Assembly: GCA_001800075.1 (NCBI GenBank)
Contig: MGUR01000070.1
Location: 66,661 to 74,627, forward strand
DNA length: 7,967 nucleotides
Direction of reading: 5' to 3'
Origin: Elusimicrobia bacterium RIFCSPLOWO2_01_FULL_59_12
GTDB taxonomy: Bacteria; Elusimicrobiota; Elusimicrobia; 2-01-FULL-59-12
Shown: positions 1-6,602 of the stretch, piece after piece
Numbering within the stretch: position 1 is the stretch's first letter
Layout: each line of letters opens with the position of its first letter
Made by a program: the position numbers and the translations under genes
Notes under the pieces: model-generated
Told to the model about the DNA's origin: nothing
The model's input: only the letters and a program-made list of their open reading frames with translations
Database searches by the model: none

Positions 1-470
1 ATCGGCCATTCGATGGCGATATCGGGGTCGTTCCAGAGCAGGGTCAGTTCGCCGGCCGGGTCATAAAAGTCCGTGACCTTGTACTCGACTTCCGCGGTGT
101 CGCTCAGCACGCAAAATCCATGCGCATAACCGGGCGGGATGTAGCATTGCCGGGCGTTCTCCGCGGACAGATGAACGCCCGCCCAGGCTTTGTAGGTGGA
201 CGACTCCTTCCGGATGTCCACCACGACATCGAATATTTCGCCGTGGATCACGCGGATGAGTTTCCCCTGCGGATGCGACAGCTGGGCGTGCAATCCGCGG
301 AGGACGCCGCGCTTGGACATGGAATGGTTATCCTGGACAAAATGCGCCGGGATCCCCGCCTCGGCGTATTTTTTTTGATGGTAACTTTCCAGGAAAAATC
401 CGCGCTCGTCCCGGTAGACGTCCGGCTCGATCATCACAATCCCGGGCAGCCAAGGCATGCTGAATTTCAA
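1..470 (-). CDS. rfbC: dTDP-4-dehydrorhamnose 3,5-epimerase, C-terminus cut by window edge
   Basis: RfbC/RmlC epimerises dTDP-4-keto-6-deoxyglucose at C3 and C5, the third step of dTDP-L-rhamnose synthesis in the cytoplasm. About 156 residues are visible of a usual 180 or so; the gene runs off the left edge. Family motifs seen in order are the N-terminal LPGIVMIEPDVYRDERGFF (residues 8-26), FVQDNHS, RGVLRGLHAQ with the catalytic base His61, the cupin-fold segment GKLIRV, IPPGYAHGF and YKVTDFYDP. I place the start at a TTG codon (468-470): it gives the family-typical opening MKFS...LPG and lies 4 bases after the rfbA stop. An ATG at 458-456 would drop four residues and has no ribosome binding site. 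The usual LHYQ reads LHAQ here; my recollection is that this occurs in some family members. The catalytic Asp near the C-terminus is outside the window. Identity is secure; the start is likely. Confidence 0.93.
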   Translation of the reverse strand, partial: MKFSMPWLPGIVMIEPDVYRDERGFFLESYHQKKYAEAGIPAHFVQDNHSMSKRGVLRGLHAQLSHPQGKLIRVIHGEIFDVVVDIRKESSTYKAWAGVHLSAENARQCYIPPGYAHGFCVLSDTAEVEYKVTDFYDPAGELTLLWNDPDIAIEWP

Positions 471-474
471 CGGG

Positions 475-1347
475 TCACTCGCGGCCGTCGATCAAACGCA
501 GGAGATGCTGGCCGTAGTCGTTTTGTTTCATCGGTTCCGCCTGGCGCGCAACCTGTTCGGCGGTGATATACCCCTGGCGGTAGGCGATTTCCTCCAGGCA
601 GGCGACCTTCAACCCTTGTCGTTGCTCGATGGTCTGGATGAAGTTGGATGCCTGAAGCAGGGAGTCGTGGGTGCCGGTGTCCAGCCAGGCCGTTCCACGG
701 CCGAGCCGGGTGACGTTCAGGTTTTTGGATCGCAGGTACGCTTTATTGACATCCGTGATCTCAAGTTCGCCTCGGCGCGAGGGTTTCAGCGAGGCGGCGA
801 TCTCTATCACGCGGTTGTCGTAGAAATAGAGCCCGGTCACGGCAAATGGGGAGCGCGGTTTTCGCGGCTTTTCTTCCAGGTGAACCGCCCGACCGCGGGC
901 GTCGAATTCAACTACGCCGTAGTGCTGCGGGTTGCGGACTTGATACGCGAAGATCGTGGCCCCGCGGGTTCGTTTGCGGGCGGCATGGAGCTGCGCGCCC
1001 AGCCCCTGGCCGTAAAAGATGTTGTCCCCCAAAATCAGGGCCACGGGGTCGCGCCCGATAAAGTTCCGGGCGATGAGAAACGCCTGCGCGATGCCTTCGG
1101 GACGGGGCTGGACCGCGTAGGTGATCTTCAGGCCGCACCAGCGCCCATCCTGAAGCAGGCGCTGGAAATGGGGTTGTTCGTGGGGAGAGGTGATGATCAG
1201 GATCTCCCGGATCCCCGCCAGCATCAGCGTGGAAAGCGGGTAGTAGATCATCGGTTTGTCATACACCGGGACCAGCTGTTTGCTGACGGCCCGGGTGACG
1301 GGATACAGGCGGGTGCCGGCGCCTCCGGCGAGCACAATGCCTTTCAT
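475..1347 (-). CDS. rfbA: glucose-1-phosphate thymidylyltransferase
   Basis: RfbA/RmlA joins glucose 1-phosphate and dTTP to give dTDP-glucose and pyrophosphate, the first step of dTDP-L-rhamnose synthesis. The 290 residues match the usual full length. The nucleotidyltransferase fold is shown by GGAGTRLYPVT (8-18), catalytic-site Lys23 in SKQLVPVYDKPMIYYP, LGDNIFYG with metal-binding Asp108, the EEKP motif (158-161), GELEITD (193-199) and WLDTG with the second metal-binding Asp223. A His-Glu replaces the usual acidic-Asp pair after the TSP segment (55-58), a minor variation. The canonical MKGIVLAGG opening fixes the start, although no Shine-Dalgarno sequence lies in front of it. The next gene, rfbC, starts 4 bases after the stop. 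rfbB and rfbD are not in the window and may lie beyond the left edge. Confidence 0.97.
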   Translation of the reverse strand: MKGIVLAGGAGTRLYPVTRAVSKQLVPVYDKPMIYYPLSTLMLAGIREILIITSPHEQPHFQRLLQDGRWCGLKITYAVQPRPEGIAQAFLIARNFIGRDPVALILGDNIFYGQGLGAQLHAARKRTRGATIFAYQVRNPQHYGVVEFDARGRAVHLEEKPRKPRSPFAVTGLYFYDNRVIEIAASLKPSRRGELEITDVNKAYLRSKNLNVTRLGRGTAWLDTGTHDSLLQASNFIQTIEQRQGLKVACLEEIAYRQGYITAEQVARQAEPMKQNDYGQHLLRLIDGRE

Positions 1348-1378
1348 GCGGAGGATTTAATCAAATTCCCGTCTCAGA
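1348..1378 (-). other. 31-base gap before rfbA, no promoter or terminator seen
   Basis: This is the longest gap between genes in the window. Read on the minus strand it is AT-richer than its surroundings (GAATTTGATTAAATCC) and can form only a weak hairpin (ATTT/AAAT with flanking GG/CC). No AGGAG-like sequence precedes the rfbA ATG; the CCTCC just upstream resembles the 16S anti-Shine-Dalgarno rather than a binding site. There is no convincing -35/-10 pair and no stem followed by a T tract, so read-through from lptD is the simplest reading. Confidence 0.5.
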
Positions 1379-3475
1379 TCAAAGCGGCGTCCGGGCGCGC
1401 CAGGGGTAGTACTGCGTTTCGAGGTCTTCCTGGGTCATCTCTTTTTCGGCGCTCAGGCCCAGCTTGAGATCGAACATCAGGGAATACGAACGAAAAAGCG
1501 GCGGGGTGTTGCGGTAAATGAAGCGGGCCTGCCAGCAGTGCATGTCCCGCGTGACGGTTATTTTTTCATTGATCAGGGTGCCTTGCTTAAGGACATCTCT
1601 CAGGCTGGTGTTCGGTACCAGGGCATACAGGTCGGCGTCGACCCGCCAACTCGGGCTGAAATAAATGCCGAGTCGGTTATTCCAGGTGAGCGTTCCCCGC
1701 CGGCCTTTATTGTAAAGCAGTCCGGTTTCTAACAGGGTCTTGTAAGACCCCTTGAATCGATACGTTCCCTCCCATAGCTGGCTTTTGAAAGGGTCATACC
1801 CCAGCGAATAGCGAAGAAAATACTCCGTACGCGGGGTCGGCTGATACGTCAAATCCGTGGTCCACGGGTCCCACTTGCGTTGACGGTAGGTGGTGAGCGT
1901 CTCATTTTCGATCTGACGTATATCATAGCCGGAGAAGGAACGCAGAAGCGTCCGGAAGGAGGGACGCCAGAAGGCCAGCCAGTTCAGATGATGCGTTTCA
2001 ATGCCGCCGTCGGCCGGCCGGCGGTCAAGTCCCACCTTGTTGGGTTCCATACGCGCGGTCAGCGAATAGGTCTGATCGAGCGTGAGCGACGACAGCATCC
2101 GCCAGCGCAGGGTCTCCGCCGTCCCGATGCGGCCCTGCGTGCCGCGAAAAAGCCCGACCGTCGAAACCGGAACGGAAGAGCCCGCAGGAGGCGGTGGCCG
2201 GGCATCGAATTTATCCTGCCAGCGCACGCGCGGCGTCAGGGTCGGAGTCAACGAGAGGTCCCGGAAAATTTGAATCGTTTCGCTGAGCGTGAAAGCGCCG
2301 GACGCATTCGGGTGATAGCGATCATCCAAACGTTGATAGGTATTGCCAAATGTTGCGTTAGCGTTCAACTGGAGCGGCCCCAGGCGGCCGGGCGGTGTCG
2401 GTGAAAGCATGGCGGTGTCCGTGGTTCCCGGGGTTAACGCCTCACCACCCGGTTTCCATAGGGGGATCTGATACAGCGTGAAGTCATATCTTGGGTAGGT
2501 TGCGTTCTGGACGTGGGTGGCCGCAAACGCGCTGGTATCCCCGGAGTCCGGAGCGTCCAGCCTTTCCAGGACCAAGCGCTGATTGATCGGGCCTTTCTGA
2601 TGCGTCAGCGCGATCGAACTGGTGATGTCATTGACCGCCTGGTTGATGTCTTGAGGGAAGTACTGGTTGTTGAACGAGACGTTCTTTCTTAGATTCACGT
2701 TCGACTGGAGGGTGAGCGAGGGCGCCAGGCGCTGCCAGTGGTAGGAGCGGACGTTGTATTGCGCGACGTCCGGGGCCCCGGCCAGCTCCGGATTCCCGCG
2801 CGGGTTGATGAAGTAGCCGAAAAGCGATCCGCGCCATTGGCCGGAGGAGGCGTAATTGAATTCATTTCCGAAGCCGTTTCCCTGCTTGGTGTAGTGATCA
2901 TAATAGACCCTGTCATAGACGTGATCGGTGAAGCGCAGCGTCGTCAGCGTTTTCACGAAGTTGCCGTTGGCCTCGTCATGGCCCGGCTGGAATTGGGTCA
3001 CCACGCGCCTTGGCGCCAGGCTTTTGTAGACAAATGGGGAATAGAACATCGGGAGGGTATCGGTGTAGGCGAGATTGTTCCACGCCCAGAAGTGGCGGTC
3101 GGGAAGCAAATGGATACGGCTGGACCGGATGCGGTAATGCGGGTCCGGCAGATCGCAGCTGGTGAACGAGACATCGCGGCCGGCCAGATGGTCCTGCTGT
3201 TTCTGCCAGGCGGCCCCGCTGAAAGTCCAGGGAGAATGAACCCCGAGGGCGTTGGTGACCGTCCCGCTTTCCGCCAGCAGATCATAGCGCAGGGTGTCCG
3301 CTTTCAGGGTCGAGCTGTCCTGCACGACCACCGCATGGCCGGTGGCGGTAATGGACTTATCGGCATCGGTGTACTCGAGGGTGTCCGCGGTGATATCGAA
3401 CGGGTTTCTAGAATTGAACGCAAAGAGAGGGGCTGAACACAGGACAACGCAAAGGCTTGCGGTGGTGGCTTTCAA
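1379..3475 (-). CDS. lptD: LptD/OstA-family LPS-assembly outer-membrane protein
   Basis: LptD forms the outer-membrane barrel that, with the lipoprotein LptE, inserts lipopolysaccharide into the outer leaflet. The 698-residue protein starts with a signal peptide (Lys2, hydrophobic core about 5-19). An OstA/LptA-like jelly-roll domain follows at about 27-105 (ITADTLEYTDADKSITATG, then ADTLRYD). Next comes the family motif TSCDLPDPHYRI (105-116), then a long region of alternating Tyr/Trp/Arg-rich strands typical of the barrel, ending near DMHCWQARF (644-652) and the strand SYSLMFDLKLGL. Mature cysteines are only Cys107 and Cys647. It is shorter than the E. coli protein (about 780). The start is TTG at 3475-3473, overlapping the ROK kinase stop as TTGA; it gives a proper signal peptide, and no ATG or GTG lies just upstream in frame. 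A Pro-rich loop (about 433-441) and a charged C-terminal tail after the last strand are unusual. Family is confident, strict orthology somewhat less. Confidence 0.88.
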   Translation of the reverse strand: MKATTASLCVVLCSAPLFAFNSRNPFDITADTLEYTDADKSITATGHAVVVQDSSTLKADTLRYDLLAESGTVTNALGVHSPWTFSGAAWQKQQDHLAGRDVSFTSCDLPDPHYRIRSSRIHLLPDRHFWAWNNLAYTDTLPMFYSPFVYKSLAPRRVVTQFQPGHDEANGNFVKTLTTLRFTDHVYDRVYYDHYTKQGNGFGNEFNYASSGQWRGSLFGYFINPRGNPELAGAPDVAQYNVRSYHWQRLAPSLTLQSNVNLRKNVSFNNQYFPQDINQAVNDITSSIALTHQKGPINQRLVLERLDAPDSGDTSAFAATHVQNATYPRYDFTLYQIPLWKPGGEALTPGTTDTAMLSPTPPGRLGPLQLNANATFGNTYQRLDDRYHPNASGAFTLSETIQIFRDLSLTPTLTPRVRWQDKFDARPPPPAGSSVPVSTVGLFRGTQGRIGTAETLRWRMLSSLTLDQTYSLTARMEPNKVGLDRRPADGGIETHHLNWLAFWRPSFRTLLRSFSGYDIRQIENETLTTYRQRKWDPWTTDLTYQPTPRTEYFLRYSLGYDPFKSQLWEGTYRFKGSYKTLLETGLLYNKGRRGTLTWNNRLGIYFSPSWRVDADLYALVPNTSLRDVLKQGTLINEKITVTRDMHCWQARFIYRNTPPLFRSYSLMFDLKLGLSAEKEMTQEDLETQYYPWRARTPL

Positions 3476-4416
3476 TGGGCTAAAAGTCCGGCTCCGACGA
3501 TGCCCAGCTCCTGATCCAGTTTCGAGATGACCAGTTTGGCCGCGGAGGCAGGCGTGTGAAAGCTGCGTTTAAGGATTGTACGCCGGACGGGGTCCAAGAG
3601 GAGATTCCCGGCGCGCGACAACCCTCCCGCGATCACGATCCATTCCGGGTTGATCACATTGATCAAGGACGCCAGGCCGATCCCCAGGTGTTCGCCCACC
3701 TGGCTCCACAGATGCAGGGCCAATCTATCCTTCTGGCGGGCGGCCTTCTCTAAAATAAGCGGGGTGATCTTGGAGAGATCGTTATGAACCATTTTTGAAA
3801 CCACAGTGGATTCACCCGCCTCGATCGCCCGGCGGGCTTCCGCCGCCATAGCCCGGGCGCCGACATAACGCTCGAGGCATCCCTGGTTGCCGCAGGGACA
3901 GGGCGCCCCGTCCGGATAGAGTGTGATATGCCCGATTTCTGCGGCGCTGCCTGTGCTTCCGCGGTAAAGTTGGCCGTTAAGGACCAGCCCTCCGCCTACT
4001 CCGGTGCCGACGGTGACGCACAATAAGTTCTGCACGCGGCGCTTGGCTTCCACCACATAGGCCGCCCAGGCCGCGGCGTTGGCGTCATTGTCGATGACGA
4101 TGGGATAGTGCAGGCGCCGGCTGATCAGGGCTTTGAGCGGAACGTTGCGCCAGTTCAAATTCGGCGAGAGCCTCACGGAACCGGTTTTTGGATCGATGTC
4201 GCCGGCGGCGCCGATGCCGATCCCGCGCACCTTCCGCTTGGGAAGGGTGGCGAGCACGGCTTTCGCTTGCGCCACCAGGGCGTTCACGACTTCCAGCGGA
4301 TCGCTTTTTGACGGCGTTGAGATCTTGCTCGAACGTAACAAACGCCCCATCGGATCCACCAGCCCGAACTTGATCCCGGTCCCCCCCAGATCGATACCGA
4401 GCGTTAAACGGGGCAT
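3472..4416 (-). CDS. ROK-family sugar kinase, probable glucokinase
   Basis: ROK kinases phosphorylate hexoses with ATP; this one is most likely a glucokinase making glucose 6-phosphate in the cytoplasm. In 314 residues it shows the phosphate-binding DLGGTGIKFG (9-18), IDNDANAAAWAAY (108-120) with catalytic Asp111, the second phosphate loop VGTGVGGGLVLNGQLYRG (136-153), sugar-binding EIGH (160-163), and the zinc site made by His163 with Cys173, Cys175 and Cys180 in CPCGNQGCLE. There is no N-terminal helix-turn-helix, so it is an enzyme and not a ROK repressor. The start overlaps the end of folC by 13 bases and is preceded by a GAGG-type ribosome binding site 8 bases upstream. Its stop overlaps the lptD start. 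N-acetylmannosamine or fructose kinase activity cannot be excluded from sequence alone. Confidence 0.9.
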   Translation of the reverse strand: MPRLTLGIDLGGTGIKFGLVDPMGRLLRSSKISTPSKSDPLEVVNALVAQAKAVLATLPKRKVRGIGIGAAGDIDPKTGSVRLSPNLNWRNVPLKALISRRLHYPIVIDNDANAAAWAAYVVEAKRRVQNLLCVTVGTGVGGGLVLNGQLYRGSTGSAAEIGHITLYPDGAPCPCGNQGCLERYVGARAMAAEARRAIEAGESTVVSKMVHNDLSKITPLILEKAARQKDRLALHLWSQVGEHLGIGLASLINVINPEWIVIAGGLSRAGNLLLDPVRRTILKRSFHTPASAAKLVISKLDQELGIVGAGLLAH

Positions 4417-5780
4417 AACGCGCCCCTCTCCGCGGGTTTCGCTTTGTTCAACAGCTTACCGACCAGAGCCAGGGAGCCCGTAACGACGACCAGATGATTT
4501 TTGTCCGTGAGCCGCAGGGCTTTTCCCAGGGCCTGCCGGGGATCTTTCACTAGGGTCACGCCGCACGTATTTCGCCCTGACACCCTCCGGGTGTAAGGGC
4601 TGCCCGTACTGCCCGCTTGCGGCGGGCTGTCCGGGCGACCGAACGATTCGGCCGCTTTCTTTGCGGGCAGCGCGCGCGCGCCCGGCAGCGTGCAGACCAC
4701 CAAGTGCGCTGCGTGCGGCCGGATCATCGCCAGCAGGCGGGAATAATCTTTATCCCGGTAAACGCCAAAGACAAACGTCTTAGGAGTGCGGTGCCAGGGA
4801 GAGGCCTTCAGCGCATCCAAGAGGCGCTGAAGCGCGGGCGGATTGTGCGCGCCGTCAAACAGGACGCGTGGTTCGGTCAGCGTCTCGAGTTGAAAACGGC
4901 CGGGCCAATTCACGCGGGCCATCCCGTTCCGAAGGGAAGCCTCTGTGATTTTCCAGCCTTGCTTCTGAAGCGTCTCAAAAGCCGCGAGCGCCAGGGCAGC
5001 GTTATCCAATTGATAGCGACCCATGAGTCCGAGCGTGAGGGTCCGCGTCCCAGCGGGACCGGTATAAGAAAGCGCCTGCCGGGACCGCTCCCATTGGACC
5101 ACGCCCGGGGTTGCGTAAAAATCCCTGCCTATCTGCAGGAGCGGCACATTTTTCTTCCGGGCACATGCCGCAATCGCGCGGGCGGCCCGTCCGCGGGCCC
5201 CGTGAATCAACGGGGTTCCTTCTTTAAGGATGCCCGCTTTTTCACGGGCGATCGCGGTTTCGGAGGGTCCGAGCCACTGGACGTGATCCAGCCCGATCGA
5301 GGTGATCAGGGTCAGCGCCGGATGGTCCAGCACGTTAGTGGCATCCCAGCGGCCGCCCATTCCCGTCTCGATAAGGGCAACCTCCACGGACGCGTCGGCG
5401 AATGTTTTAAAGGCCATGACCGTCAAGAATTCGAAAAAGGTCAGCGTGTATCCCACCTGGCGTTCAGCTTTCAGGACCTCTTGCGCGATGTCCCGGAAAG
5501 CCGCTGCGCCGATGGGTTGCCGGTTCAATTGAATGCGCTCGCGGACATCCCAGAGATGCGGCGACGTGTAGAGCCCGGTGCGATACCCTGCGCTGCGAAG
5601 GACAGATTCCATGCAGGCCGCGACCGATCCCTTGCCGTTGGTTCCGGCGATGTGAATGGCTTGCAGGCGCGCCTGCGGGTCGCCCAGGGCGTTCAGCACA
5701 CCCCGGGTACGCTCCAGGCCCGGCTTGATGCGGAACACGCCGCGGCGGCTGAGGCGCGCGATCAGGGTGTTGTAGTCCAT
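4404..5780 (-). CDS. folC: folylpolyglutamate synthase / dihydrofolate synthase
   Basis: FolC adds glutamate to dihydropteroate and/or lengthens the glutamate tail of folates, using ATP. Motifs in order are the P-loop AGTNGKGS (45-52), TSPHLWDVRERI (72-83), ETGMGGRWDATN (138-149), DHVQWLG (165-171), REKAGI with the probable carbamylated Lys181 (179-184), DGAHNP (309-314) and VVTGSLALVG (432-441). At 458 residues it is longer than most relatives (about 420-430). The excess is explained by roughly 21 residues at 383-403, PDSPPQAGSTGSPYTRRVSG plus Arg, in the C-terminal domain between AKKAAESFGR and the VTLVKDP segment. These are encoded by a palindromic DNA insert and are low in complexity. The reading frame stays open through it, so the enzyme is probably functional. 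accD lies 3 bases upstream, and folC overlaps the following kinase gene. Whether it has one or both activities cannot be told here. Confidence 0.95.
   Translation of the reverse strand: MDYNTLIARLSRRGVFRIKPGLERTRGVLNALGDPQARLQAIHIAGTNGKGSVAACMESVLRSAGYRTGLYTSPHLWDVRERIQLNRQPIGAAAFRDIAQEVLKAERQVGYTLTFFEFLTVMAFKTFADASVEVALIETGMGGRWDATNVLDHPALTLITSIGLDHVQWLGPSETAIAREKAGILKEGTPLIHGARGRAARAIAACARKKNVPLLQIGRDFYATPGVVQWERSRQALSYTGPAGTRTLTLGLMGRYQLDNAALALAAFETLQKQGWKITEASLRNGMARVNWPGRFQLETLTEPRVLFDGAHNPPALQRLLDALKASPWHRTPKTFVFGVYRDKDYSRLLAMIRPHAAHLVVCTLPGARALPAKKAAESFGRPDSPPQAGSTGSPYTRRVSGRNTCGVTLVKDPRQALGKALRLTDKNHLVVVTGSLALVGKLLNKAKPAERGALCPV
4425..4428 (-). promoter_or_regulatory. ribosome binding site of the ROK kinase
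   Basis: On the minus strand GAGG, within a purine-rich GAGAGGGG run, lies 8 bases before the ATG at 4416. It sits inside the last codons of folC and supports the overlapping start chosen for the kinase. Confidence 0.6.
4572..4638. repeat. double-hairpin palindromic element inserted in frame in folC
   Basis: Two adjacent imperfect palindromes fill this stretch. The first (4574-4600) pairs GCCCT with AGGGC and ACACCC with GGGTGT around a 3-base loop, with one mismatch. The second (4602-4636) pairs GCCCG/CGGGC, AC/GT and GCCCGC/GCGGGC around a 5-base loop, with two mismatches. The outermost bases TCGCCC (4572-4577) and GGGCGA (4633-4638) are also inverted repeats. Removing 63 bases (4572-4634) leaves a folC product that fits the family spacing. 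The structure resembles small palindromic elements known to insert in protein genes, such as the Rickettsia palindromic elements, but I do not recognise it as a named family. I see no clear target-site duplication and no second copy in this window. Confidence 0.7.
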
Positions 5781-5783
5781 GCG

Positions 5784-6602
5784 TTACGCTTCAAAATGTT
5801 CCAGCAATTGGCCCAGGTATTTTCGCAGGTCACGGCGCTCAACGATCGCGTCGAGCATGCCGTGCTCCAGCAGGAACTCGGACAGCTGGAAGCCTTCGGG
5901 CAGCTGCTGCCGGAGGGTCTGCTCGATCACGCGCGGCCCGGCAAAGGCGATCAGCGCCTTGGGTTCCGCCAGGATGATGTCCCCCAGCATCGCGAAGGAG
6001 GCGGTCACGCCTCCGGTCGTGGGATCGGTCAACAGGGAAATGAACGGGAGTTTCGCTTCGTGGAGGCGCCTCAGCGCGGAGCTGGTTTTGGCCATCTGCA
6101 TCAGCGACAAGATGGATTCCTGCATGCGGGCGCCGCCGGAGCTCGAGATCACCAGGAGAGGCAGTCGTTTCTTCAGGGCGCGCTCGATCGCCAGGGTGAT
6201 CCGTTCCCCCACCACGCTCCCCATGCTGCCGCCCATGAACTCAAAATCGAGGATCGCGATGACCAGAGGATGGGCTTCAATGGAAACGTCTCCGGTGAGG
6301 CAGGCGTCATTCTGTCCCGTCTTTTTTCGCGATTCCGACAGCCGCGCGGAATACGGCTGAATGTCTACGAAACCGAGCGCATCGGCCGGCAGGACGTCTT
6401 CGCCGAATTCCTTGAAGCTTTTCGGGTCCGCGAGCTGGGCCAGCCGTTCGCGGGCGTTCAATCGGAAATGCGCGCCGCATTTCGGGCAGATCTTGAAGTT
6501 TTCCTCAAGTTCCTTGTTGAAGATGATTTGTTCGCATTTCTCGCACTTGGTCCAAACGCCGGCCGGGACCGTTTTTTTGCTTTTTGAACTTTCAAGAGGC
6601 AT
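5784..6602 (-). CDS. accD: acetyl-CoA carboxylase carboxyltransferase subunit beta
   Basis: AccD with AccA forms the carboxyltransferase that moves the carboxyl group from biotin-BCCP to acetyl-CoA, giving malonyl-CoA for fatty acid synthesis. The 272 residues begin with a four-cysteine zinc ribbon (Cys20, Cys23, Cys39, Cys42: CEKC and CPKC). A crotonase-fold domain follows, with FEFMGGSMGSVVGERI (120-135), SSSGGARMQES (153-163), LTDPTTGGVTASFAMLGD (191-208), AGPRVIEQT (221-229) and LPEGFQ (234-239). It is slightly shorter than the E. coli protein (304) at the C-terminus but complete in conserved motifs. The start overlaps the trpA end by 11 bases and has a strong ribosome binding site. accA is not in the window, so the partner is encoded elsewhere, as is common. 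Confidence 0.97.
   Translation of the reverse strand: MPLESSKSKKTVPAGVWTKCEKCEQIIFNKELEENFKICPKCGAHFRLNARERLAQLADPKSFKEFGEDVLPADALGFVDIQPYSARLSESRKKTGQNDACLTGDVSIEAHPLVIAILDFEFMGGSMGSVVGERITLAIERALKKRLPLLVISSSGGARMQESILSLMQMAKTSSALRRLHEAKLPFISLLTDPTTGGVTASFAMLGDIILAEPKALIAFAGPRVIEQTLRQQLPEGFQLSEFLLEHGMLDAIVERRDLRKYLGQLLEHFEA

Noticed and set aside
457..1467. A 336-codon plus-strand frame opposite rfbA, and others at 120-566, 1880-2404 and 2738-3436
   Set aside because: All are opposite confidently identified minus-strand genes, have no family motifs, and lack ribosome binding or operon context.
3472..4416. ROK protein as a transcriptional repressor
   Set aside because: There is no N-terminal helix-turn-helix; the protein opens directly with the ATP-binding DLGGTGIKFG motif and has all catalytic and zinc residues of the kinases.
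4671..4680. CG dinucleotide run as a Z-DNA or repeat element
   Set aside because: It is only five CG units and encodes the ordinary FolC segment GARAL; too short to call.
5184..5215. Two overlapping short palindromes in folC (GGCCCG/CGGGCC and CCCCGT/ACGGGG)
   Set aside because: They encode family-typical FolC sequence without an insertion, are only 6 base pairs each, and are expected by chance in GC-rich coding DNA.
4617..6587. A 656-codon open frame on the plus strand
   Set aside because: It lies wholly opposite folC and accD, whose motifs are unmistakable. Its product is Arg/Gly/Gln-rich with no recognisable motif, as expected for an antisense frame in GC-rich DNA.
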